Origin: Limnomonas spitsbergensis
Taxonomy: Eukaryota > Chlorophyta > Chlorophyceae > Chlamydomonadales
Length of the DNA: 64,000 nucleotides
Assembly: GCA_037349105.1 (NCBI GenBank)
Contig: JAYJMM010000095.1
Location: 1,116,001-1,180,000 of the forward strand
Reading direction: 5' to 3'
This document shows positions 54,880-64,000 of the stretch, piece after piece. The position numbers were made by a program, and so were the translations under genes. Within the stretch, counting starts at the first letter, position 1; every line of letters starts with the position of its first letter. The notes under the pieces are model-generated. The model was not told where the DNA came from, searched no databases, and was given only the letters and a program-made list of their open reading frames with translations.

Positions 54880-56519
54880 TGTAATGGCTCTGTAAGTAGG
54901 ATTTGAGAGCCTGGGTGGAATCTTGGCCAGGATGCTATTTGGCCGGCATGATGTAGCACTAGAGGGCTTGGTGGATCCGCACTCCACCAGATAACTGCTC
55001 AGGAGGAAAACTGGACAGACAGATGGAACAGTTGCTGGTGGTCACAGAGCTGGGGCTTTCCTGCAAGCCTAGTTTTTGTCTTCCTTCGTTCATCAGGAAA
55101 AACGGTTTGCCCGGTGGGATAGATCAGAGGGCTTGGTGAATGGGGGATTGATAGGGGGGATTGACAGGGGGCTCGGGTATATTAGTATGCCTCATATTTT
55201 GTGAATGCCTCAAGAATTAGCTGGGGAATAATATCCCTCCATGACCATGTGTCCTTGTTGGACAAAAACATCATTGTTCACTGAAGAGTGTGCTGTGAAT
55301 TGCAATCATGTTCCTGGACCTGGGTTAGGATGTCCATCGAGAGGCCCATCGAGAGGGTGTGCCTGACCTAAAGGTTTCAGGACCACACTCTTACAGCAGT
55401 ATAGTGCGCAGACAGACAGATTAGTCAACTGGTCACTGGTCACTCGTCACTGCATCACTGCCCAATCAGGGGATTCAGGTTTGAGATGGATTTAGGTAGT
55501 GGTCACCCCCCTCTCGATTTTTGACTTAGTGGACTTAGTGGGATGCACTGCCCACTCTTCCCTTCCTTGCTCAGGTACTTCATTGGGGATGATATCCGGG
55601 TGTCGGTACATTGATGCTGGCAGCTGTCGCTGGCTGATTGGCAGCTGTTGCTTGCTGTCTACCTGCCTGACTGTTGGCCAAGGAGAGTGTCCTGGTTTGT
55701 GGAGGGCCTCTCTCCTGTTCACCTGCTCCCCATCTGCACCCTTTCGAGTGGAGCGCTGGCACCTCTGCTTGGTTGTCCACCCCATTTATTTTCCCATCTG
55801 TTCAAAATGTACGTTTACTGTCTGTCCAGTTGCTGATAATATTGCTAAGCCATGTAACATGTTTGGGGGGACTGTCAGCCCTTTACAGGGACTCACGTCT
55901 TGCCCACTGGTCAATGATTGTGTGCTGATGGCTAGCCCAGGGAGGGGACTGGTCTTTCAGTTGCTGTCCCAGTTTATTGTGTGCCCTCATTTGTGAGAAC
56001 GTGTCCAAATGCTTTAATTGCGATGCTCCGCTGGACTCAGAAGTCACATTCACAAGTCTAACAAGCAATATGTAGGATGTATCCACAAATCCATCCCTCT
56101 TTATAATTTACCTTTCTTTATCAATCTTTTGATAGGTTAAGCACCAGTCGACTGGGCCTCAGGGCTTCAATAACGTGTCAGTCAAGCAAGGGATCCCAGC
56201 CATGACTCTGTTAGCAGGCACCAGTTCTCATTTCCTGCCAATCAATTTACTGCATTAGGGCGGGTGTCTGGACCGCTTCTTCATTTTGTTGCAATTAGTC
56301 TTCGTTGACTTGCCCGTGTGCAAAATAATAAGATGTAAAGAGCAAGGACTCGCCCTTGGGAGGGTAGCGCACCGAGGTGAGGGGACCGGTACAATTTGAC
56401 TTGTTCGGAGGCTGGGGTACATCCGCGTCCGTTGCAATCTCATGGCCAACTAATGTGTATTTAACCTCCCCTCCCCCTCCGTATCCATTATGTTCGTTTT
56501 TCTCCCTACCAGACAGTTG
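54880..56519. other. no recognisable gene
   Basis: A 165-codon plus-strand frame at 55499-55996 is Cys/Leu-rich without a recognised domain and lacks clear splice context. Otherwise nothing is seen. Confidence 0.45.
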
Positions 56520-57105
56520 GGCACCCAGGTCAATGACATGACACCCGAAGGCCCTGCTCAAAAAGGCTCGGCCACTTGGGTGCTCAACTGTGTTGTTGGG
56601 AGAAAATAAAATTAAGGCAGTAGGGAAGAAAATAATAGAGGACTACAAAGGAGAAGGATGATACGCCTCCCCAGAAGGAAAGGCAGTCCTGAGACCAGAC
56701 AATTCGTCAGAATGGTCACCCAGGTGTCAAGTCATTGACCCTCGCAACCGAGCCTTGAGTGAGCAAAGCCCAGAGGTGTAGAACGGTGCAAACCCGATGG
56801 GCCCTGCTGAAAGCTCGGCCGCATGGGGCTGGTAGGGAATGACTTGAGCTCAATTCTGAGGCGTAAAGGTCAATAATGTTACACCTCTGGGTCCTGCTCA
56901 AAAAGGCTCGGCCGCATGGGTGCCCAACTAAAAAGTTGGGAGGAAGTATGGAAACAACACAAGGGGGCAGGACAAAAGAAAGGAGGAAAAAGTGGGTAAG
57001 AGGGAAAGAAGGAGAAGAACACTAAGGAAAGAAATACCACCCAGCAGCACCGTCCTTCACGCTGCTGACCGCAAGGCCCAAAGGTGTATCGTCATGAACA
57101 TGTTG
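56520..57105 (+). repeat. cluster of fold-back element copies
   Basis: Copies lie at about 56530-56600, 56755-56830 and 56868-56945, with a half copy (GGCCCAAAGGTGTATCGTCA) near 57077. Each full copy shows CCTGCTCAAAAAGGCTCGGCC or a close variant preceded by ATGACATGACACC or ATGTTACACC. Confidence 0.7.
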
Positions 57106-57278
57106 GTCTTGATGGGGAGTCTGCAAAGCCACTGGCGCATGCAGTGCTAGATGCTCCAGGGGCACTTGATGCCCCTTAAATCACTGCAGACTGCACAAAT
57201 AAAAGATCGGCAGATCAGCAGTGCCCTTGACAAGGATCACTATCCGGCATGACTTGCCAGTGTGCTTTGAGGCACTCG

Positions 57279-60200
57279 CTAGCGGCGTGTAGCTGTGACA
57301 AAGCGCGGAACGCCGTAGCAGTCTTCCACTACACGCACAGCCTGAAATGCGACATGAGCCTCAGCATGAATATCAACAGGGGGGGGCGACGCCAATCTTT
57401 CCAGCAGCTGCTTCACGACTTCCGCCTGGTCTTTGCCGGCAGTCTGCATCAGGGAGCAAAAAGTCGAAACAAATGAGGGGGGAAACATGAGTAGGATATT
57501 GGTTTCAATTTCAATCTCAATCAATCTCAAAACTGGGGTTGACATCAACATCAGTGCCACCCTCGCCCGACGCTGACCTGGAGACAGAGCCAGAGGCCAA
57601 GGTCAGGGTGACAATTTTGCATGCCAAAACGGAATCCAATAAATGAAGTCACAACATGTGCACCGTTAATGAAATTCGGTAACGGCAAGCTGGCAGGGAA
57701 TCCCCCAGGGGGCACCACACACGGTCCTCCAGTCTCACACTGCCAGGCCCTCTCAGCTGCCTCTGAAATCTAAATACACATGTGTGCGGAGCTACCATTT
57801 TTAATTAGCTTTCATTAACGGCATGTGGTCGCACGTGGTCTCACAGACGCTGAAATAGCACCACACATACCAGCTTTTAGTAGACCCACAACACTGCTGG
57901 ACAAGTTATGAACAGGTATACCATCAACGAAGTCCTGTTTTGGATGGAGTGTTCAGGGCACAAGGGGCGCTGTTACCTCTAGTGCCAGGAATCCTCCGGG
58001 TGCCAACATCTCCACGGCCACTTCGCAGATGACCTGCAGCCACATGTTGACAGGACGGCAAGCAAATATTCAAATATATACCGGTGATGATGGTAGGGTG
58101 GATGGCAGCAGGTCCACAGCCCCGCCTCACAGATGACCAGCAAGCACTGCCATGGAAGAACGGGACAGATTGATCCCTAGCCTCTCTAGTATATTTTACA
58201 AAGGAACAGCAACCCTCTGTTTGTCAGGATCTATACGGCCACCTCGCAGATGACCTACTGGCACAGCCATGACATTACAGGAGGGTGGATATCTCACTCG
58301 TCGTTTTAATACTATTTGACATAGATTGGCAGTCTCGGCTAAGTCATTACAGGGGCATGTCATTATAGCCATGTCATTATAGCCATGTCAATATAGCCAT
58401 GTCATTAAAGGGTCATGTTTCACTTGACATAGAGTAAACATTATCCAGAGCAATATTTGTACTGGGGGGCGAAAGTTTCATTATAATCTTTAAATTTTAT
58501 AAATACCGGTAGTTTCAGTATAATTTGTGTGACGTAAACCTCGTCGTTAACAGCATTATTGCTGCCCTGCTCACAATGTCTATATCTGATCATCACTCTT
58601 GGCAGCTGTTCTTAAGAATGAGGGATGCCTCGTCAGCAGAAGGAGCGCCTGTACGCCACTTGGCAGCAGGGCAGGAGATAGCACGGATACTCGTAACTTG
58701 AAACCCCAATAGTTATCGAATCTGGTTTTTAAATGACATACAAGTCAGAGCAGGGACAACGCAGCTCACCCCTTGGCTGCTTCCTCTTGTGTCTTCTCCC
58801 TTGACTTTCCTAGCTGACTTTATGTTTGCCGACGCGGCCGAGCTTTAATTAAGCAGAGCCCAGAGGTGTAACGTCATGAACCCCTTGGCCGCACGCGAGC
58901 ACTCAGCTGCAGCGAGCCCAAGCCTGGATGCACTGCTTAAGGTTTCAGGATTTAGAGTGTTGGTGTAAGGGTTAAGGGGCCCTGGCTGGCTGCATGCGAG
59001 CACCCACCTGCAGCGAGTCCATGCCTGGCCCTTCCCCGCCGTCCAGGGCGCAGTGTGGCTCATGATGGCCCACCTCCCGCTGCAGACCCGCCATCTGGAC
59101 ACGCGGGATGTACGGCGGGTTGCTCAGCAGCCCGCCCAAACGCCCGCTCAGCCCCGCGGCCCGCAAAGGGTCACACCAGCTGCCCTGCACCACCTGGGGC
59201 GAGTTCCGGGAGGCGGAACCGGGGGGCGGGGCGCAACAATTCATTGCACCTACTAACCACCTTGTACTGCCAAGATGGTTTGATGATTTGATGATAGGGA
59301 CAAAGATAAGTACATACAAATGATATTTAATAAAGTACGGTACCGGTATGGTGATCATGATTGGGTTGAAGGATTGGCTAGATTTTTGATACCGGTAGTG
59401 ATTCAGCTTTGGTGAAAGGACTTCCACCACGCCATTCATTAAAAATGTAAAAGCTTGCTGGTTTTGTTCTCGAGGCTTGCTTATATACAAGCGCACTTCC
59501 ACTCTGCAAGGACAGGCTTGGAAACCATCCGCCACAATCGGATCCTCCATGCTTGACGCCCGCCTCCCCAACCGGTATCAGGGATGCAACCGGAGTGAAA
59601 TGTAGCTGAAGCACGCTCCAGAAAATCCCAGAGATATTATGATAATTGTGCTGCCCTGGTGCCACTTGGTGGTGCAATCATTTTTTTTTTTTTTTAATTA
59701 TACAGAAAAAACAGTACCAGTACTGCATGCCAAGTCTCCCTTGATTCATGGTAAAGAAGAAGCACAGCCCACCCCAGGGCGTCTGTCTTCACCCTGCCCC
59801 CACACTTACTTTCACGTTGAGCGCCACGGAAGATTGCGCAGCATTGTAGGTTGCATGAGCCACAGCCACAGGGCTGAGATCCACCGCCCACACCATCGCA
59901 TCCTGCACACGCACCGCCAAGAGGTCAAACAAAGCCACGATATGGCAGTGTAGCCCGCGCCTAAGGATGCCATGCGCATCCTTAGTTGTACAGTTGTGCA
60001 GCTTACTACGTGTCCTGGCTAGCTGTTGAACAGGCTACGGTAGAATGAGCACCAAAGGCGCTGGGTATCTCAGCTACCACTCAGCTACTCTTCATTTACT
60101 ACTCGGCAACTGCTCAGCAATAAGAAAAAGGCTGTTCATCCACCCTTCAGCCACTATTCATCAGCAGAAAAGCCATACTAAGATTCTGCATAGGGAGTCA

Positions 60201-61367
60201 TCCCTTTCCCTTTCAGAACCTTTCCTTTTACTCCTGCTCCTCCCCAAAACCATGTTCGGCACATCAGCCTGCCCTCCCGACCCTCCCCCTCTCCTATTGG
60301 CCTTCCCCTCCAGCTCCTCCCCTCCGCTCATCTGCCCCTCCCCTCTCGCTCCTCCCCCCAACCTTGTTCAGCTTCCTCAGCTCCCCTGCAGCCCCGATGG
60401 CAATGGCCCCGCTGCCTGTCCCCAGGTCCGCCCAAGGCAGGCTCTCAAGCCCGGGCGCATCCCGCAGCGCCTGCTCCACTAGATCCGGGAAGATCTCGGT
60501 TTCCGGGCGCGGGATCAGCACACCGGGGGACACCGACAGCATGTGCTCGCGCCAGTGTGCTGTGGCTAGCAGGTACTGAAAGGGCTCCCGGAGCTGAGAG
60601 GGGGAGGGGGAGGAGGGGGGGGGTAGCATTTAGGACCGGTACAGGGCCTGGTGAGATTAAGGGAGCAGGTAGAGGGTGAAGGGTAGCAGATATTGGAAGG
60701 GTTTGCACGGCTGGAGGAGGGGAGAGGGGGGGAAGTAGCAGCATTGGCAGATATTGGAAGGGTTTGCAGGTCAGAGGGGGTGAGGTAGGAGGGGAGGAAG
60801 GCTGCCTCGGGTAGCATGTGTTTGAAGTGCTCTCAGCCCTGAGGAAGGGAGAGAGGGAGGGGAGCGGGTATTGGATGGGCCGGGGGAGCTGAGGGCAAGG
60901 GAGGGAGCGAGAGGGAGGAAAGAGAAGAAGGGGGGTAGCAGGCGTCGGTTGGGCTCCACAGGTCCCTCCCTATATCCCCCTGTAACCAAACCAGACGTTA
61001 TCCCCCCTGTTGAGATATTTTCAGCGTCCTGACCCCAAGTCCTAAAATTCCCTTCCCCCTCTCCCACTCTTTTTCACACCTCCAGCCTGCGCCTGCCCCA
61101 CATATCGTAGAGCTCAGACACAGGTGCCCGCAGCCGCAGCTTCCAGGCAAAGGAGGCGGGCTGAGCGGAGGAGGAGACGGAGGATGGCGGATCAGAGGCG
61201 CCATTAGGCTGAGCAGAGGCAGGGGAGAAGGAGGAGGAGGAGGGACTGCTGCCCCGCTCGCTGGCCGCCCCGCCTGGCAGGCCCGCCCGGCGGCCCCCGC
61301 CAAAGGCTTCAATCTCCAAGTTCCGCCACTGGCTCCTGGACCAAGCACCGCCACTAACCTGCTGCAC
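57279..61367 (-). CDS. HemK/PrmC-family protein-(glutamine-N5) methyltransferase
   Basis: Exons in transcript order are 61080-61367 (5' edge provisional), 60363-60593, 59810-59902, 59008-59193, 57977-58033 and 57279-57443, with GT-AG junctions and phase 0 throughout. The joined frame reads ELYDMWGRRRLE, REPFQYLL, GVLIPRPETE, DLGTGSGAIAIG (SAM-binding loop), VWAVDLSPVA, VVQGSW, LSNPPYIPR (the catalytic NPPY), HEPHCALDGG, APGGFLALE and VPRFVTATRR, ending at TAG (57279-57281). The family methylates the Gln of the GGQ motif in class-1 release factors; in algae the substrates are usually organellar or cytosolic release factors. The catalytic domain looks complete. The first exon contains an unusual Ser/Pro-rich stretch, and the true start could lie further upstream. 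Confidence 0.88.
58120..58265 (-). repeat. degenerate copies of a HemK exon start, in the upstream intron
   Basis: In minus orientation GTCATCTGCGAGGTGGCCGT (58232-58252) repeats the start of exon 57977-58033 (GTCATCTGCGAAGTGGCCGT). A weaker copy lies at about 58122-58140 (GTCATCTGTGAGGCGG). Both lie upstream of the true exon, in the same intron. Confidence 0.75.
58340..58413 (+). repeat. 17-bp tandem repeat (TATAGCCATGTCATTA)
   Basis: Four copies of a TATAGCCATGTCATTA-like unit occur in a HemK intron. Confidence 0.85.
58825..58890 (+). repeat. fold-back element half copy in a HemK intron
   Basis: GACGCGGCCGAGC and GCCCAGAGGTGTAACGTCAT match one half of the 19755-19865 palindrome. Confidence 0.65.
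58884..58930 (-). repeat. copy of a HemK exon end and its donor
   Basis: In minus orientation CTTGGGCTCGCTGCAG, then CTGAGTGCTCGCGTGCGG, repeats the end of exon 59008-59193 and its donor (CATGGACTCGCTGCAG, then GTGGGTGCTCGCATGCAG) about 100 bp downstream. The donor GT has become CT. Confidence 0.8.
60594..60850. repeat. purine-rich repeats in the first HemK intron
   Basis: GAGGGGGAGG-type runs are mixed with two copies of GCAGATATTGGAAGGGTTTG (60688-60707 and 60748-60767). Non-coding. Confidence 0.7.
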
Positions 61368-62675
61368 CTCCTGGGGGTATCAGGTTCGGGGGGTAGGGGT
61401 CATGGGGTAGGGCCGTGGGTATTAACCCTAACTCCCAAGATATCAACCTGCTGCCCTCCCAAAAGTGACCATGGGCAGCAGCAGCCATTTGAGAATAAAA
61501 ATCATGCCCTACTTTACTTAAACATTATCTGATGCTCTTGTCCGCACCGCTTGGATTTAGCCAAAGAGGCTTGTGAGTTAGGCACACTTTCACCCGAGGG
61601 GGGGCATGACGAGGTTCAGCTTTACATCCAGCCTTTACCTTAAGGGCTCATGAAAAGGGTTCAGCTCCAGTGATGCATGTTTGAGCGCGCACCAAATCAT
61701 CTTATGAAGGTATACTTGTGATGAATGCAAGTTAATATGCCTGGATTTAGGGTTCAGGGTTTTGGGTTGAGTTGAGGGTTGTGAATTCAGGTTTAAGGTT
61801 CAGTACGGCTGCCGCAAAAATGCTAAGAATCTCTGAGGTTCCCACGAATCCCAACGCAACTGCATCCTCCATGTGTTCCATGATGAGGGAGAGGGCTCTG
61901 TGAATGCCAGCAGGACTTGCCATAAGACTGAGGATCCCACAACCATGATAGATACCAAGAGTACAAGTTGTCTCACCGCAACTGTGTCCTCCAGAACCCA
62001 TGTGAGCTCCCTCTGCGGGACAAACAAACGGGGATTCAGCAGAGAAGAATAAGTAAAAGGATTTCAAAATTTGAGCATTGAGCATTGCTGCAATTTGTGC
62101 CGCACCACCACCAATTCTCGGCTGGAAACATGTTGAGGCTGACAACATGTTTAAGGTGCTGCATGCCAGTGGACAGCCCGGCGGTTCCTTCATGCTGCAA
62201 CTGTTGCCACAGCATCTACTCAACCACCTCGAAAGCGTTTTCGAAATGCTTCAGTTTGCAGCGGCAACTTTGGGACTTCAGCTGAATGAGGTACCTCCTG
62301 CATCAGCTCTCCGCATGCCAATAAACAGCTCCAGGGTTCTTTCCCCTCCCTATGACGATTGCACTAAAGCAATAGCAGCCACGCATGCTCTTTAAAAACC
62401 AGCCTCACCAGCATTGTACTGCGAAAACATGATGTGAATAGTAAATACCCCCAAAGCCTAATATCTTGATACAGACCCTTATAAACCGGTACCGGATTTT
62501 ACGATGCATATCCCCTACACTTTGATATCCTGATACATACCCTGATACATACTGTGATAGCCTGGTAACCTGATTCCATCCCTGTCACTCTAGCAGACTA
62601 GCACCCAAAACATACCCTGATTCAGAACCTGGGACACAAACTAGCAGTCTTAAGCCCGATACGTACACTAACACG
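61368..62675. other. unresolved, possible coding on either strand around 61750-62390
   Basis: A minus-strand frame of 158 codons (61747-62223) and a plus-strand frame of 105 codons (62078-62395, with FKVLHASGQPGGSFMLQLLP) overlap, and neither has a recognised domain. The rest of the stretch shows nothing. Confidence 0.3.
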
Positions 62676-62875
62676 TACCAGCAACTCGTCCCTGCAAGGT
62701 CCTCCGTCGGACACCTCGAAGCTGTCGCCGATGCTGTTGATCTTCACCACCATGTCGCGCTGCCATGCAGCCACCTCGGCCATGCAGGCCTCATGCACAG
62801 GCGCTCGGCGGCACATGGGCACAGGTACGTGGATGAGCTTATCAGGTGTCACAAACAGCCCTGCCGCAGCTGTGC
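62676..62875 (-). CDS. unassigned coding exon
   Basis: The minus strand reads LFVTPDKLIHVPVPMC, then CMAEVAAWQRDMVVKINSIG and DSFEVSDGGPCRDELL, directly followed by a GTACGT donor at about 62679. A CAG acceptor at about 62875 fits as its 5' edge. Composition and splice sites suggest a genuine internal exon. I do not recognise the family, and no partner exon was identified in the window. Confidence 0.5.
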
Positions 62876-62899
62876 ATGTTGTTCGGTGGAGGGAGAGTT

Positions 62900-63416
62900 T
62901 GCGCCACAGGGAGGTACGGGCGAGCATCGTCGGCTGTGGGGCCGGGCAGCTCATGCGGCAAATGGGGATGAATGGCAGGAGATATGTGTCGCACTGAAGC
63001 TTACGGCATATAAGAGGAAAGGTGTGTACAAATGAAGCTTGTCTAATGGAACGCCGAACGTTGCTCGCTGGCAGGCAAGTAATGGAGCTGTCAGGGGAAG
63101 TGCATCATGATCGAAATGCAACTGTAATGTCACGTATAGAATTCCCGACTGCTACTGCCCTATTTAACAAAGAGCCCCCATTGACAGTTTGACACTGCCC
63201 ACCCTTCGCCCACACCTCCCTTCCGTTTCCGAAGAGTGTGGGGTGCCATGCCATGGCGCACTTTGCGCGACACACAACTCAAACATTGCAGCTCGATTTC
63301 AGTCGAATAACGCGCATCTTGTGGGAATCTAGACATTTTATCATAAGCAACTGTTCGTCGTCTATGACTGTCATGTGACGGGGCACACTGAGCTACCAGC
63401 GCACGCTTCACCCACG
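62900..63416. other. intergenic region before the IQ-motif gene
   Basis: Short frames on both strands; no feature is recognised. The 5' region of the IQ-motif gene lies at the right end. Confidence 0.4.
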
Positions 63417-63863
63417 ATGCCTCCGATGAGGATAGGCTCGGACTCGGTAGCAGCCGCTCAGAAACGAGCACCACCAGACAAGTATCTCCTAGATTACGCC
63501 GCGACAACAATACAGAAACACTTCCGGGGATGGCAGACACGGACGCGCGTCAAGAAACAGGTGCGCCACTACCCTCCCACTGTATCCCTCACTGCTTGTT
63601 GTTGATTCAAATTCGCCTTGCGTGCCTTCGCATGTTCCCGCTGACACTCGCTGCGAAGCGCACCTCGCTGAACATGTTGTGCGTATACCCATGGACCACC
63701 CCCTCGTCCAGGTCGAGGAATACAAAAGACGACTAGTAATATATGAGGAGACCCAGGCAGTTGCGCTCATCTTGGATACAGCAGCCAGGAAAATCCAGGG
63801 GGCGTGGCAGGGATTCCGCAACAAGCGTATATACCGCTACTACGCCGACCTGATTCAGTTCAG
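63417..63863 (+). CDS. IQ-motif protein, 5' part (continues beyond the window)
   Basis: Exon 1 (63417-63560, 48 codons, starting MPPMRIGSDS) ends at a GTGCGC donor and contains AATTIQKHFRGWQTRTRVKK, a good IQ motif. Exon 2 starts at GTC 63712 after CAG, or further upstream in the same frame, and runs to a GTACGC donor at 63864. It encodes EEYKRRLVIYEE and a second IQ-like motif, AARKIQGAWQGFRNKRIYRY. IQ motifs bind calmodulin or related light chains. The spacing and the RIYRYYADLI tail resemble proteins of cilia or flagella, but this is only a suggestion. The gene is cut by the window end. Confidence 0.65.
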
Positions 63864-64000
63864 GTACGCAGGCGTGCATTGACGCCACGTGTGCAGTCCT
63901 GGCATGCATGGGAGAAATGTGCGCAGTCCAGGCATGCATAAACATGCGTGCATGGGTGCCACATGTGCAATCCTTGCATGCATGGGAGGGACCTGCTTTG
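63864..64000 (+). repeat. imperfect GCATGCATGG repeats in the IQ gene intron
   Basis: Three to four units of GTGTGCAGTCCTGGCATGCA-type sequence begin about 25 bp after the donor at 63864 and continue to the window end. Confidence 0.75.

Noticed and set aside
55499..55996. 165-codon plus-strand gene
   Set aside because: Cys/Leu-rich composition, no family resemblance and no supporting splice or promoter context.

Overview
This is an intron-rich, repeat-dense eukaryotic nuclear segment, most likely from a green alga (prasinophyte or chlorophyte). That is an inference from plant-type TTTAGGG-like repeats, multi-exon genes with GT-AG introns, and genes of general eukaryotic or plastid-bearing type. 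No rRNA, tRNA, CRISPR array or bacterial operon was seen. Gene models were built by hand from splice-site and reading-phase continuity.

Layout. Positions 1-1789 hold little that can be recognised. Positions 1790-2110 are an inverted copy of 47553-47868. Positions 2283-4655 are a ~56-bp minisatellite carrying TTTAGGG-like motifs. Positions 4658-10480 are an inverted copy of the core of a ~9.8-kb unit that is tandemly repeated three times at 17802-27723, 27724-37490 and 37491-47342. Each copy, including the inverted one, carries a six-exon gene of unknown function with a C-terminal hydrophobic segment; the copy in the third unit has a frameshift. Each also carries the decayed tail of a reverse transcriptase. 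Between the arms, 13317-18046 encodes a DXO/RAI1-family RNA 5'-end decapping nuclease. Its last exon lies at the start of the first unit, so the later units carry truncated copies of it.

Right of the units, 47283-50710 on the minus strand is a copine-like (von Willebrand A domain) pseudogene with frameshifts and in-frame stops. Positions 51710-54879 hold a plus-strand gene for a multi-pass membrane protein. Positions 57279-61367 hold a minus-strand HemK/PrmC protein-glutamine methyltransferase gene with six recognisable exons. Positions 62676-62872 are an unassigned minus-strand exon, and 63417 to beyond 63863 is the start of an IQ-motif protein gene.

The most unusual theme is that exon ends with their splice sites recur as extra degenerate copies in adjacent introns of DXO, the copine pseudogene, HemK and the membrane protein gene. 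In the copine locus they have expanded into minisatellites mixed with telomere-like sequence. A second theme is the tandemly amplified six-exon gene, whose introns 2 and 4, and 3 and 5, look homologous although the exons between them have diverged strongly.
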